Source: JANRKF01 sp964518725 (GTDB lineage: Bacteria; Pseudomonadota; Alphaproteobacteria; Rickettsiales; SXRF01). Taken from it: a DNA stretch of 64,000 nucleotides. The translations under genes were made by a program, and so were the position numbers. This document shows positions 25,219 to 35,700 of this stretch, in pieces. The stretch covers positions 57,091-121,090 of the forward strand of contig CAZFKP010000002.1 in NCBI GenBank assembly GCA_964518725.1. The letters are read 5' to 3'. The stretch's first letter is position 1, and the number at the start of each line of letters is the position of its first letter. The notes beneath the pieces are model-generated. The model was given only the letters and a program-made list of their open reading frames with translations, was not told the DNA's origin and made no database searches.

Positions 25219-25692
25219 CTATGATTGTTTTCTATGAACTCTTGTCGGTTGGCTGATGATGGATTCACCCCATTCGCTCACCAGTAATTGCTGCTTTTTT
25301 TCAAGTACGGTGACGGCATAATCATAGTGCATGAGCGTGACCACACGGGCGACGAATTTTGACAGGTAGAGCATGCCCCATCCTGCGCCGGCACCACAAT
25401 AGATAAATGCCCAGCTCATGGGGTCTTCAATCACGCGTCCGGCTTCGGAGAATTGTTGTTTCAGGCTGAAATCGATGATGGGAATGATGAATGGCAGGGC
25501 GGCGGAAAGATTGCAGGCGGTGATGACTTTGAAGCTTGGGCGGTGCGGCCTGCGGTCGACAAAAAAAGCGACGATGGATGGGATGATGGTGAGCACGAGG
25601 ATGATGGTGCCGAAGCGCATGACAAAGATTGCCAGCAGCACCATGAAAACGACGCCGGGGAGGAGGGCTTTGTTGCGGGCGGAAAGGCTCAT
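25219..25692 (-). CDS. Membrane protein of 157 aa, coupled to the pseudokinase
   Basis: About four hydrophobic helices (~10-28, 29-45, 58-76, 88-108) and a hydrophilic C-terminal tail of ~45 residues ending RVHRKQS. No known family. Its ATG overlaps the stop of the upstream kinase-like gene in ATGA, so the two are translated together and probably act together at the inner membrane. Confidence 0.75.
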   Translation of the reverse strand: MSLSARNKALLPGVVFMVLLAIFVMRFGTIILVLTIIPSIVAFFVDRRPHRPSFKVITACNLSAALPFIIPIIDFSLKQQFSEAGRVIEDPMSWAFIYCGAGAGWGMLYLSKFVARVVTLMHYDYAVTVLEKKQQLLVSEWGESIISQPTRVHRKQS

Positions 25693-27800
25693 TGGTAGGC
25701 CATGAAAATGTTATAGATGCTCATCAGTAACGCAGTGTAGGCAAAAATCTTGGCGATAATGTTGCCCATCTGCGCGCTGTCGTGGTCGAGGTTGAGCCCG
25801 TGCTTGTAGGCTTCGATGCGGTCGGCGTTGCGTTTATACCCGCCCATGGCTTTCTGGTAGCCGGTTTCATCGACATTGATAATTTCGCCATCGAGCAACA
25901 GGTCGCCGAGTAATTGGGTGCGGCCTTCGATGGCTTCGTCGAGGAGCATTTGCAGCGTGCGCCCGCGGATAGTGTTGCTGCGGATATATTGCATGGATGG
26001 CAGGATGCGCTGGGCGATCCAGTGGGTGAGGCCGGATAAGTCAATGTTCCCGGAGCGGTGTTGTGCGACGGCGAATAGCTTGAGCGCGATCAGCGATTTA
26101 TGTTCGGCGATGGAGGGGATGGCGGAGAGGTCATAGAGTTTGATCTCGTTGGTGATGCCGAGTTTGCTGGCGGTAAATGCAGCGATATGGGCATCGATCG
26201 GATCTTGTGTCGTGGCCATGGTCGGTGCGATTCTGTCGAGGTGGCGGAGCAGGTTTGGCAGGGTGGTGATATGTCGGCCACGGCAGAGCGGGCTCAGGCA
26301 CGGCATGTCGGGGTTCAGGTCGTAGAGCAGTCGTTCCGGCCCAAACCCGAGCCCGTGGCTGCGAAGCAGGGGGCGGACGCGGTCGAGCCTGGTAAAAAAC
26401 TGAGCGAGCGGTTCGGGGATTGGAATTTCCTTGATCTGCTGCAGCTCGATCCAGGCGCCGACCAGGTTCAGTTCGATGAAGCGGGTGAGATATTGCAGCT
26501 CTTCTTTTTGTTGCTTCAGGTAAAATTCGGCGAAGAGTGCGGGAATGGCGTCGACATGCAGCGATATTTTTACATACTCAAGCGGGCCGTGCTCATCGAG
26601 CGACAGGATCAGCCGCATGATATGCTCGTTGCGCTGCGCCTCGCTTTTCATGGTGCTTTCGATGATGGTCTTGGAATAGCGCGTGACCAGTTCCGAAAGC
26701 TCCTTCTGGCGGAGCACCATCAGGATCCATTGGGCGAGCGAATGGTGGGCGAGCGTTTCTTGCACCTTGTCCCAGTGGGTTCGCATGAGGTGGGCGATTT
26801 CACGGCGTGAATGGCCGTTGGTGCCGAAACATTCATACGGCTTGGAACCTTCAGTGGGTGGCGGCGAGGGGATGATGTTGTAATGCTTGCCGTCCATCCA
26901 TGGTTTCAGGTAGCGGTAATTCCAGCGCTGGTTAGAGCCGGAGCCGAGCATGCCCCAGAGGAAATCGAAGAAATCTTCCGGTACGTCGGCGCCACCAGTC
27001 AGCGCCATGAAGGGGCCCTGCCGCAGGATGGCGCGTATAAGGTTCTGCGGTGGCAGGCGGGTGAGCATTTTGGTGCCGGCGATTATTTGCAACACCAGTA
27101 TCGCCAGCGCGTAATAATCAATGCCGTTATCCATTTCGCCTTTGGCCGCGGGATGCGCCTGCATGCGTTCGACCGGCTCGTAATAATAGGGCTGGGAGTA
27201 ACCGCATGGCTCCAATACGCATGGGCCAAGCACAGCACCCGTAGCGTCATAGTAAATATTATCGGGGTTGATGCTGCCGTGGACGATCCCGGCCTCCTGA
27301 AGGGCAAGGATCGCGTGGACGAGGGGGTGGATGATCCGCGAGGTGATGACATTGGAAGGGATGCGGCCTTGCGCGTTGGCAATCATGGTGGAAAGCTTGG
27401 TGCCTTTGAGCCGCTCGAAAAATACGACAAAACGTTCTTCGGCGGGCTGCGATAGTTCGACCACCCCGGCGGCGACCACTGAGCAGATGCCGGGTTGCCG
27501 CAGCATCAGCATGCGGTTGATGATATGGTGGCGCTGGAGGCTCGCGGGTTCACAGAGAATGGCCGTTAGCTCTTTACCGTCATTCAGGTCGATGGCGGCG
27601 AAGGCGCGGTGGTTACCCTGGTTGAATTGCGGCAGCGGCATCGACAGGCTGATCTGGTACTGGTCGTCGAGGATATCCTTGGTTTTATTGACGGCTGGCG
27701 CAGTGTAATCGCGTAGGAATCCCGCCGTCTTGGCAAGTGATTGCTCAATGCGCGGGTCGGGCGCTGGCGGTGTGTTGGTAACGGGGACAAGTTGGTTCAT
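25689..27800 (-). CDS. Serine/threonine kinase-like protein, probably a pseudokinase
   Basis: 703 aa from the ATG at 27,800, which follows AAGGAGGGG; an ATG at 27,824 is also possible. Residues ~50-310 follow the protein kinase order: N-lobe, then a C-lobe with GIVHGSINPDNIYYD in the position of HRDxxxxN and a later YYALAILVLQIIAGTKM like the DxWSLG helix. The beta3 segment (LTAILCEPA) has no VAIK lysine, HRD is HGS, and the DFG position reads LEPCG; catalysis is therefore doubtful. Residues ~330-650 are helical without a known domain. A single membrane helix (~IIAKIFAYTALLMSIYNIFM) ends the protein. Coupled to a small membrane protein. Confidence 0.78.
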   Translation of the reverse strand: MNQLVPVTNTPPAPDPRIEQSLAKTAGFLRDYTAPAVNKTKDILDDQYQISLSMPLPQFNQGNHRAFAAIDLNDGKELTAILCEPASLQRHHIINRMLMLRQPGICSVVAAGVVELSQPAEERFVVFFERLKGTKLSTMIANAQGRIPSNVITSRIIHPLVHAILALQEAGIVHGSINPDNIYYDATGAVLGPCVLEPCGYSQPYYYEPVERMQAHPAAKGEMDNGIDYYALAILVLQIIAGTKMLTRLPPQNLIRAILRQGPFMALTGGADVPEDFFDFLWGMLGSGSNQRWNYRYLKPWMDGKHYNIIPSPPPTEGSKPYECFGTNGHSRREIAHLMRTHWDKVQETLAHHSLAQWILMVLRQKELSELVTRYSKTIIESTMKSEAQRNEHIMRLILSLDEHGPLEYVKISLHVDAIPALFAEFYLKQQKEELQYLTRFIELNLVGAWIELQQIKEIPIPEPLAQFFTRLDRVRPLLRSHGLGFGPERLLYDLNPDMPCLSPLCRGRHITTLPNLLRHLDRIAPTMATTQDPIDAHIAAFTASKLGITNEIKLYDLSAIPSIAEHKSLIALKLFAVAQHRSGNIDLSGLTHWIAQRILPSMQYIRSNTIRGRTLQMLLDEAIEGRTQLLGDLLLDGEIINVDETGYQKAMGGYKRNADRIEAYKHGLNLDHDSAQMGNIIAKIFAYTALLMSIYNIFMAYQ

Positions 27801-27895
27801 GCCCCTCCTTTTAGCAAAGAACATGCCGCGAGGGAAATACTATAGCTAACCAACCTAATGCTTACGCATTAGGACACTTGCTTCGCAGCACCGGC

Positions 27896-28894
27896 TTACG
27901 ATTTACACAACCCTTGCTGGGCGGCGAGGTTCACGGCAACATCCGGACGGCGAAGGCCGCCTTGCTTGTTGAAGTACACGCTCTTTAGCTTCGGGTTTTC
28001 TTCGGCAGACAGGCGGGCGAACTCTGCCACCTTGGCGTTGTTCCTTGCGCCACCCTGCTTGTTGTAAAATACCGATTTCTGCCAGTCCGCGCATTTTGGC
28101 ACGTCGGCATCGTCCGGTACCAGGCCGGTGCCAACAAGCTGCGGAATCAGCACATCGTTGCCGGTGAATCCTTCGGCGATCATGCCGCCAGTGTTTCCGG
28201 CCGGTGCTTCGGGAGTGAACGTATAGCTTGCGATTGGCGAGGTAACGATGGTTGGGGATTGGTATGTGCCGCTTGGGTAAGACAGGCTGGCGCCAGACAT
28301 CTCCGATGGCTCAGGCAGTGCCGGTGCTGGCGGTGTCGGTGCTGAGCTGGGGATTGGTGTTGGTTCGTAGCTTGGTGCCTCTGTCGGTGTGGAGGTTGGC
28401 ATTGGTGTTGGCTCATAGCTTGGTGCCTCTGTCGGTGTGGAGGTTGGCATTGGTGTTGGCTCATAGCTTGGTGGATACGTTGGCTCCGAGCTGGGTATTG
28501 GTGTATTCTCAGGATCCAGAGCGCTTACGGGTGGTTCGGATGCAGGTTGAGAGGGGTTTGAAATTCTGTCTTCAAGTTCTCTAATTCTGTCTTCAAGTTC
28601 TTTGATTCCATCTCTGATTATATCTTTAGCTTGGCATCTTTTTATATCGCTATTGTATAAATCCCACGCGAGTTTTACGCAGTCTTCATAGTCTTTCGGG
28701 ACAATTGGGTATGTGCCATTTCCTTCTTCATCAAATGGTATGTAACTATCAACACATCGATTAATGGCTTCACCATAGGACTCCAATGCTTTGCTGTAGC
28801 AGTCTTCCGAGGGTGTCTCAGCAGTGACAATTGCATAGCTGCTATTGGAAAGCATTGTGCTGAATAATAAAGTAGTTAAGGCTATCTTTCTCAT
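27896..28894 (-). CDS. Secreted Pro/Thr-rich repeat protein
   Basis: About 332 aa. It has a signal peptide (MRKIALTTLLFSTMLSNSSYA), an N-terminal domain with cysteines, a short coiled coil (GIKELEDRIRELEDRISNPS), then a long Pro/Ser/Thr linker with 16-residue units SYEPTPMPTSTPTEAP. The C-terminus carries a duplicated motif, SVFYNKQGGARN and SVYFNKQGGLRR. An upstream in-frame GTG at 28,903 is an alternative start; AGGTGG sits five bases before the ATG used here. The linker suggests a surface or cell-wall-spanning protein. Family unknown. Confidence 0.75.
   Translation of the reverse strand: MRKIALTTLLFSTMLSNSSYAIVTAETPSEDCYSKALESYGEAINRCVDSYIPFDEEGNGTYPIVPKDYEDCVKLAWDLYNSDIKRCQAKDIIRDGIKELEDRIRELEDRISNPSQPASEPPVSALDPENTPIPSSEPTYPPSYEPTPMPTSTPTEAPSYEPTPMPTSTPTEAPSYEPTPIPSSAPTPPAPALPEPSEMSGASLSYPSGTYQSPTIVTSPIASYTFTPEAPAGNTGGMIAEGFTGNDVLIPQLVGTGLVPDDADVPKCADWQKSVFYNKQGGARNNAKVAEFARLSAEENPKLKSVYFNKQGGLRRPDVAVNLAAQQGLCKS
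28371..28466. repeat. Two exact 48-bp tandem repeats
   Basis: Copies at 28,371-28,418 and 28,419-28,466 are identical. Degenerate copies flank them on both sides (from about 28,323 and after 28,467). The repeat is in frame and encodes the 16-residue Pro/Thr unit of the secreted protein, so copy number could vary without breaking the frame. Confidence 0.9.
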
Positions 28895-28903
28895 ACTATC
28901 CAC

Positions 28904-29190
28904 CTACTCCTGAGGTTTAATTAACTAAAATTAGCATTTTAATATGTCAATTTAATGACAATCGCGGAAATATTTTAAAATTCCCCCTTCCGTGACGTCG
29001 CAAGCCCATGGGACAATGTCGGTGAGGGTGGCAGTTAGGCTGAATGCAACGGCATCATTCCCCGCTCTAACGAAAGGGAGATTTTATGATGCACGAGCCA
29101 CGAATCACGCAGAAGTAGCTCCGGCTTTGGGACGGAAGCTCAGCTTCAGGAGACGGGCACCGGTACGGATAAACCGGAATTTAATAAGGA
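28904..29190. other. Intergenic region after purA
   Basis: About 290 bases with no convincing gene. An AT-rich part near 28,910-28,980 probably holds the promoter of the secreted repeat protein. On the plus strand AAAGGGAG precedes a 10-codon frame MMHEPRITQK (29,085-29,117), which has no downstream plus-strand gene to regulate. CCGGT/ACCGG just past the purA stop is a weak hairpin without a T-run. Confidence 0.3.
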
Positions 29191-30483
29191 TTAGCGTACA
29201 AACGGGTCTTTGACCAGTATCGTGTCTTCGCGTTTGGGGCTGGTGGAAAGAAGTGCGACCTGGCATTCGATCAGCTCTTCGATGCGGCGGACATATTTGA
29301 TGGCTTGCGCCGGGAGGTCTGCCCAGCTTTGTTTGCCGTGGGTACTCTCGCTCCAGCCTTCAATCTCTTCGTAGATCGGTTCGATTTCCGCCTGAATCGA
29401 GCTGGCGGCGGGGAGGTAATCATACACTGTGTCGTTATGTTTGTAGCCGGTGCAGATTTTGATGGTCTCGAAACCGTCCAGCACGTCGAGCTTAGTGAGC
29501 GCGATGCCGCTGATGCCGGAGATTTTGCAGGCCTGTCGTACCAGTACTGCGTCGAACCAGCCGCAGCGGCGCGGGCGTCCGGTGACGGTGCCGAATTCGT
29601 TGCCGATCTTACCGATCTTCGCGCCGATTTCGTCATGCAGTTCGGTGGGGAAGGGGCCGCTGCCGACGCGGGTGGTGTAGGCTTTGGTGATACCGAGCAC
29701 ATAACCGATGTCCCGCACGCCGACGCCGGCGCCGATGGTCGCCATACCTGCCACGGTATTCGAAGATGTGACATAAGGGTAGGTGCCGTGATCGACATCG
29801 AGCATGATGCCCTGCGCGCCTTCAAACAGGATGCGCTTGTCTTCCTTCTTGAGCTGGTCGAGCAGATACCATACCGGGGTAGCGTAGGGTAGGACTTTAG
29901 GGGCGACTTCCAGCAGCTGCGTCATGACTTCGTCGACTTTCACCGGGGTTCCTCCCTGGGCAAGCAGCATGTGGTTGTGGTAGTTGACCAGGTTCTCGAC
30001 TTTATCACGCAGCGCGGCTTTATCGGCGAGATCACACAGGCGGATAGCGCGGCGGCCCACCTTGTCTTCGTAGGCGGGGCCGATGCCGCGTCCGGTAGTG
30101 CCGATTTTGCCTTTGCCGCGGTTGGCTTCGGCATTTTGATCGACGAGGCGGTGGATGGGCAGGATCAGCGGGGCATTTTCGGCAATACGCAGATTTTCCG
30201 GCGAGATTTTGACTCCGAGCTTGCTCACGGTTTCAATCTCCAACAGCAGTGCGAACGGGTCGACCACCACGCCATTGCCGATGATCGAAAGCTTGCCTTC
30301 GCGCACAATGCCGGATGGGAGCAGCGAGAGTTTATAGGTTACACCATCGATCACCAGTGTATGCCCGGCATTATGCCCGCCCTGGAACCTCACCACCACG
30401 TGGGCGCGTTCTGACAGCCAATCAACCACTTTACCTTTACCTTCATCGCCCCACTGCGAACCGATTACCGCGACATTACTCAT
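29191..30483 (-). CDS. purA: Adenylosuccinate synthetase
   Basis: Joins IMP and aspartate using GTP, the first step towards AMP. 430 aa, normal length. Starts MSNVAVIGSQWGDEGKGKVV with the GDEGKGK phosphate loop and catalytic Asp; GGHNAGHT follows; GRGIGPAYEDKVGRRA and the VTGRPRRCGWFD motif are intact. Its ATG overlaps the hisZ stop in ATGA, so it is coupled to hisZ, a pairing common in alphaproteobacteria. Confidence 0.97.
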   Translation of the reverse strand: MSNVAVIGSQWGDEGKGKVVDWLSERAHVVVRFQGGHNAGHTLVIDGVTYKLSLLPSGIVREGKLSIIGNGVVVDPFALLLEIETVSKLGVKISPENLRIAENAPLILPIHRLVDQNAEANRGKGKIGTTGRGIGPAYEDKVGRRAIRLCDLADKAALRDKVENLVNYHNHMLLAQGGTPVKVDEVMTQLLEVAPKVLPYATPVWYLLDQLKKEDKRILFEGAQGIMLDVDHGTYPYVTSSNTVAGMATIGAGVGVRDIGYVLGITKAYTTRVGSGPFPTELHDEIGAKIGKIGNEFGTVTGRPRRCGWFDAVLVRQACKISGISGIALTKLDVLDGFETIKICTGYKHNDTVYDYLPAASSIQAEIEPIYEEIEGWSESTHGKQSWADLPAQAIKYVRRIEELIECQVALLSTSPKREDTILVKDPFVR

Positions 30484-31604
30484 AGTGACACTAGCTTTCC
30501 ATTCTCAAATATTTGTTCACACCCAAGTTTTTTGGCTTGTTGGCTGAGCGTGCCGCCATCTGGCAAGGCATAGAGCGTGATATATCCGTCACTGTGCAGC
30601 GCTTCGCATGCCTGTTTGCTGGTGCCGCTGGCAACCAGGACTTTGGGTTTCGCGGCGGCAGGCGGCAAGAGTGCACGCAGGGTTTCGACATACAGCGTGA
30701 AACCGGCGGCTTCCTCGCCATCCACACGATAGCGTCCGCCACGGCCAACTTCGTGGGAAACGCCGGGGACAAAGATCGTGAAGCCGATGCCGGAGTGATA
30801 GGCATAGCCTTGGCTTTCCGTGGCGTCGATGGTGATGGTGCAGCCTTCATCTTTATGGGCATCAAGTTGCAGGACGACATCGCGCAAATTGTTGCACAGC
30901 TCGCGGGCGGAGGTCGGCAGGTCAAGCTTCTCAATGGCTTTCAGCGCCTTGTGCGCGTCGCCGGTGTGGCGCAGCAGGGCGGCGAGAGAATCCTTATAAG
31001 TGAGTGGAAGTTTGTTCAGCGCGTCGGCATCTTTATGAGCCAGCGCGGCATAGAGCGTTTTTACCTGCTCGGGGGTGAGGGCATCGGTAGCGACCAGCGC
31101 CGCGACGATGCTTGGCAGGTTGAGGTCGATGGTAAAGCGCGGAATTCCAGCTAACGCCAATGTACGGGCGGCGATCAGGATGACTTCCGCGTCGGCCTCC
31201 GGCGATCCAGCGCCAATCAGCTCAATGCCGGCCTGCCGGAGTTGGCGGTCGTTTTTCAGTTGTTCGCCCTGCATCCGCAAGATCAGGCCATTGTAGCATA
31301 GGCGCAGCGGGCGCGGTTTTGATTTGAGCTGGCTGCTAGCGAGGCGGGCGATTTGCAGGGTAATATCCGGGCGGATAGCCATGACGCGGTTGGCGGTGGC
31401 GTCCATCACCCGGAACATCTGGCTTGAAAGCTTGGCGCCGCGCCCAGCCAGCAGATTATCGCTATATTCCAGCAGCGGGGGAGCCACCTGCTCATACCCG
31501 TAAGACGCGAAAACGTCGAGAATCAGCGCAGAAAGCTGGCTTTCCGCACGCGCATGTGGCGGCAGGACATCGTAACAGCCGGGCGGTAATAATGTTTTCA
31601 TCAT
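30480..31604 (-). CDS. hisZ: ATP phosphoribosyltransferase regulatory subunit HisZ
   Basis: Class II aminoacyl-tRNA-synthetase-like paralogue of HisRS; it allosterically controls the short-form HisG in histidine synthesis. 374 aa. It starts MMKTLLPPGCYDVLPPHA and keeps the HisS-like motif 2 region (LRLCYNGLILR), plus GRGGRYRVDGEEAAGFTLYVE near the C-terminus. It lacks the HisRS anticodon-binding domain, as expected for HisZ. hisG is not in the window. Followed by purA with a four-base overlap. Confidence 0.92.
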   Translation of the reverse strand: MMKTLLPPGCYDVLPPHARAESQLSALILDVFASYGYEQVAPPLLEYSDNLLAGRGAKLSSQMFRVMDATANRVMAIRPDITLQIARLASSQLKSKPRPLRLCYNGLILRMQGEQLKNDRQLRQAGIELIGAGSPEADAEVILIAARTLALAGIPRFTIDLNLPSIVAALVATDALTPEQVKTLYAALAHKDADALNKLPLTYKDSLAALLRHTGDAHKALKAIEKLDLPTSARELCNNLRDVVLQLDAHKDEGCTITIDATESQGYAYHSGIGFTIFVPGVSHEVGRGGRYRVDGEEAAGFTLYVETLRALLPPAAAKPKVLVASGTSKQACEALHSDGYITLYALPDGGTLSQQAKKLGCEQIFENGKLVSL

Positions 31605-31676
31605 TGTCGTTTAAACATTTGAGTAGTTAGATGAATCGGTTTAAATCAACACACAGACTTGTCAATTAAACAAACT

Positions 31677-32783
31677 ATGAAATTGCTCGCCAGCCCCAAA
31701 AAACTGTCCATTATTATTGTGCTCATCACGTTGGGCTGGATTGCCACCGGGCTGCTCTTCGGCATCAAGCGCGAGGAAGCGGCAAAGGATATGGTGGAAA
31801 GTGGCAGCGATATTGGAAAATTGCTCAAGGTCGAGGAATTAACTGCCAAACCCTATACCCGCCTGATCTCGATCAATGGCTCGACCATGGCCAACCGCAT
31901 GGTGGAACTCAAACCGGAAGTTGAAGGGAAAGTCGTAGAATTGCCAGTGAAAAAAGGCAACATGGTGGAAGCCGGGCAGTTGATCGTCCGGCTCGATGAC
32001 CGCGATCGCAAGGAAAAACTCGCCGAAGCTAAGGCCAAGCTCGCCGCCCGCACGATTGAATATCAGGCATCGCAGGAGCTGGAAACCAAGGGTTATCGCC
32101 CGCGCATCGGCCTTGCCGAATCAAAGGCCAACCTGGAGCAGGCGCGGGTGGAAGTAGCGCAAGCGCAGCTCAACTATGATAATACGCGAGTGATTGCGCC
32201 ATTCGCCGGGCGGCTGGAGGAATTGAATGTCGAAATCGGTGATTTCCTGCTTTCCGGTTTTTTCGGCAGTATGAACGGCAAGGCGATGGCGCGGCTGGTC
32301 GAGGATAACCCGATCCTGGTGTCGGGGAATATTTCCGAGAAAGACCTGCCGCTGATTAATAAGGATGCGGTGGTGACGGTGGAGCTTTCCGATGGGCGTA
32401 TGCTGAATGGCCGCGTGCGTTTCCTGAGCCAGTATGCCGACACGCAGAGCCGCAGCTTCCCGGTGGAAATTGCGGTCGATAACCCTAATCATACGATTCC
32501 CGTGGGCATGACGGCGACCATCAAGCTTTCGGCCAGCAAGGGCAGCGCCTACCTTGTATCATCGTCGGTGCTGGCGCTGGATGATGCCGGCAAGGTGGGA
32601 GTGAAGCTGGTCGATGATGCCGGTGTGGTGCAGTTCCAGCATGTGGAGTTGCTTGATAATACCGGGGACGGATTGTGGATTGGCGGCCTGCCGGATAAAA
32701 TCCGTCTGGTGACGCAGGGGCAGGCCTTTGTGAGTGCCGGGCAAACGATGAACGCGCCGTCTGCCAAGGGCACGCAACCATGA
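31677..32783 (+). CDS. RND efflux periplasmic adaptor (HlyD/AcrA family)
   Basis: 368 aa. One N-terminal membrane anchor (LSIIIVLITLGWIATGLLFG), then barrel-sandwich halves with LKPEVEGKVVELPVKKGNMVEAGQLIVRLDDRD and APFAGRLEELNVEIGDFL flanking a short helical hairpin. It links the inner-membrane pump to an outer-membrane channel. ATG at 31,677 has a weak ribosome site; a TTG at 31,659 adds six residues. Its stop overlaps the start of the RND pump (ATGA). No outer-membrane channel gene is adjacent. Confidence 0.92.
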   Translation: MKLLASPKKLSIIIVLITLGWIATGLLFGIKREEAAKDMVESGSDIGKLLKVEELTAKPYTRLISINGSTMANRMVELKPEVEGKVVELPVKKGNMVEAGQLIVRLDDRDRKEKLAEAKAKLAARTIEYQASQELETKGYRPRIGLAESKANLEQARVEVAQAQLNYDNTRVIAPFAGRLEELNVEIGDFLLSGFFGSMNGKAMARLVEDNPILVSGNISEKDLPLINKDAVVTVELSDGRMLNGRVRFLSQYADTQSRSFPVEIAVDNPNHTIPVGMTATIKLSASKGSAYLVSSSVLALDDAGKVGVKLVDDAGVVQFQHVELLDNTGDGLWIGGLPDKIRLVTQGQAFVSAGQTMNAPSAKGTQP

Positions 32784-35700
32784 GCCTGATTGATGCCATC
32801 ATAGGCCGCGCGCGGGCGATGATGCTGGTGTTGTTGTTTATCATGCTGGCGGGAACCACCGCCTATCGTCATATCGCCAAGGAGATGAATCCCGATATTA
32901 AGCTGCCGGTGATTTTTGTCGGCGTACATATGGAAGGTATTTCACCGGAAGATGGTGAGCGTCTGATCTTGCGGCCACTGGAGAAAAAACTTTCAAGCCT
33001 CGAGAGCATCAAGCGGATATCGAGCTATGCCATCGAAGGGCAGGCGTCGATCATTATCGAGTTTGAGGCCGGTTCGGATAATGACAAGGCTTTGCGTAAT
33101 GTGCGGGTGAAGGTGGACGAGGCCAAGCCAGAGCTTCCGGGCGATGCCGACGAGCCGACGGTCGATGAAATCAACCTGAGCCTATTCCCGATTGTGAACG
33201 TGATCCTGACCGGTGATGTGCCGCAGCGGACGCTGGTTCTCCTTGCGCGCTCCTTGCGCGACCGCATGGAAACGTTGTCTTCGGTGATGGAGGCTAAAAT
33301 CGCCGGCGACCGCGAGGAGGTTGTTGAAATTATCATCGACCCGGTGAAGCTGGAAGGCTATGGGCTGTCGCCGAGCGAAGTTTACCAGCGCGTGCAGAGC
33401 AACCATTTGCTGGTAGCGGCGGGCACCATTATCACACAGGCGGGCGAATATACCATCAAGCTTCCGGGGTTGATTGACGGGCTGGAGGATTTGCGTTCAG
33501 TGCCGGTGAAGGTCGATGGCAGCACGGTGGTAACGATTGGCGATATTTCGGAAATACGCCGCACCTTTAAAGACCCGGTGAACATTGCCCGGGTGAATGG
33601 AAAACCGGCGGTGGTGCTTGGGGTTTCCAAGCGGCTTGGCTCGAATATCATCGACACGGTGGAGGAGGTGAAAACGCTGGTGGAGCGTGAGCGCGCCTAC
33701 TGGCCAAAAGGCATCGAAGTGACCTATGGGCAGGATATTTCGAATGAAACCCGCGATATGCTCGCTGACCTCGAAAATGGCATTATCTTCGCTGTGCTGC
33801 TGGTACTGATTGTGATGATCTGGACGATGGGGCTGCGGGCGGCGCTGCTGGTGTCGCTGTCGGTGCCGGGATCGTTTCTGTTTGGCATACTGGTGCTTTC
33901 CGGGCTGGATTATACGCTGAACGTGGTGGTGTTGTTTGCGCTGATTATGGCGATCGGTGAGCTGGTCGATGCGGCAATCGTGGTGTGCGAATATGCCGAC
34001 CGGCTGATGATTAACGGCATGCATCGCCGGGAAGCCTATCCGCAGGCAGCCAAACGCATGTTCTGGCCTGTGATTGCCGCGACGCTCACCACCAAGGTAG
34101 TGTTCCTGCCGCTTCTATTCTGGCCGGGGTTGATCGGTGAATTCATGGTCTACCTGCCGATCACGCTGCTGATTACGCTCGTCGGTTCTCTGATGATGGC
34201 GATGATTTTTATCCCCATCCTTGGCACGTGGTTTGGTAAGCCCATCCATCTCTCGGAACAGGAAGAGGCAGCCATACAGGCGGCCTATAGCGGCGACCTG
34301 CGGGCATTACCGAGCTTCACTCGTGCCTATGTGACCCTGCTTGCCAAGGTGCTGCCAAAACCGGGGCGCTTTGTCGCCGCGATGTTTGCGGTGTTGATCG
34401 CTATTTACATCGTCTTCGTTTCCATGGGGCCGGGACTTGAGTTCTTCCCTGAGATTGAACCAAGTAACGCCAATGTGCTGATCCGTGCACGCGGCAACCT
34501 TTCCATTTATGAAAAAGATGCGCTGGTAAAACAGGTGGAAACACGCATCCGCGAGATGAAAGAGGTGCGGATTTTTTATACCCAGTCAGGCCGCCCGGCG
34601 TTGCAGGATGCGCCGGAAGATTTGATCGGCCTCATCCAGCTTGAATTCGTCAATTGGCGCGAGCGGCGCAAGGCGGACGTGATTCTTTCCGAAATTTTGA
34701 AAAAGACCGCAGATGTTTCGGGCATCATTGTCGAAACCGGCAAGCAGGAATCGGGGCCTCCCGGAGGCAAGCCGATCCAGCTGGAATTTTCCTCACGCGA
34801 TCCGGCGCTGATTGAACCGGAAGTGGTGCGTTTCCGCAAGGCGCTCGATGAGGTAGGCGGCTTTATGAATATCGAGGATGACCGGCCGGTTCCCGCCATC
34901 GAATGGGAGCTGAAGGTTGATCGCAACAAGGCCGGGCAATATGATGCCAACGTGCTGGCGGCGGGTAATGTGGTGCAGCTTGTCACACGCGGCATCAAGG
35001 TCGGGGATTACCGCCCGAACGATGCCGACGATGAAATCGACATCATGGTGCGCTACCCCGAAACATTCCGCAACCTGTCGCAGCTTGAACACCTTCGCGT
35101 GCCAACCAGCAAGGGGCTGATTCCGATCACCCAGTTTGTCACGGTGACCACCCAGCCGAAGGTCGGCACGATCCGGCGGGTGGGCGGGGTGAGGGCGCTG
35201 ACGGTGAAGGCCGATGTGCAGCCCGGCGTGAATGTGGATGCGAAGGTCAAACAACTGCGCGCCTGGTATAAAAAGAATGGAATTAACCCGGCAGTGACCG
35301 CGACATTCCGTGGTGATGATGAGGAGCAGCAGAAGAACGCGGCATTTCTTTCCAATGCCTTTGCGACGGCCATTTTCCTGATGTTCCTCGCCATGATCCT
35401 CCAGTTCAACAGCATCTACGATGCGGTCGTCATCATGAGCGCGGTGGTGTTTTCAACCGGCGGCGTGCTGCTTGGATTGCTCGTCACGTGGCAGGCGTTC
35501 GGAGTAGTGATGTGCGGAGTTGGCATCATTTCGCTGGCGGGGATTGTCGTCAACAACAACATTATTTTTATCGACACGCTGAAGGAATTGCTGCACCAGG
35601 GCATGGAGTTACAAGAGGCGCTCTTGCGTACCGGCGCGCAGCGTTTGCGTCCGATCCTGCTGACGGCGGGCATGACGGTGCTTGGTTTGCTGCCGCTTAC

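Noticed and set aside
28992..29213. 73-aa plus-strand frame after purA
   Set aside because: Composition is not protein-like, no good ribosome site, and it overlaps the end of purA antisense.
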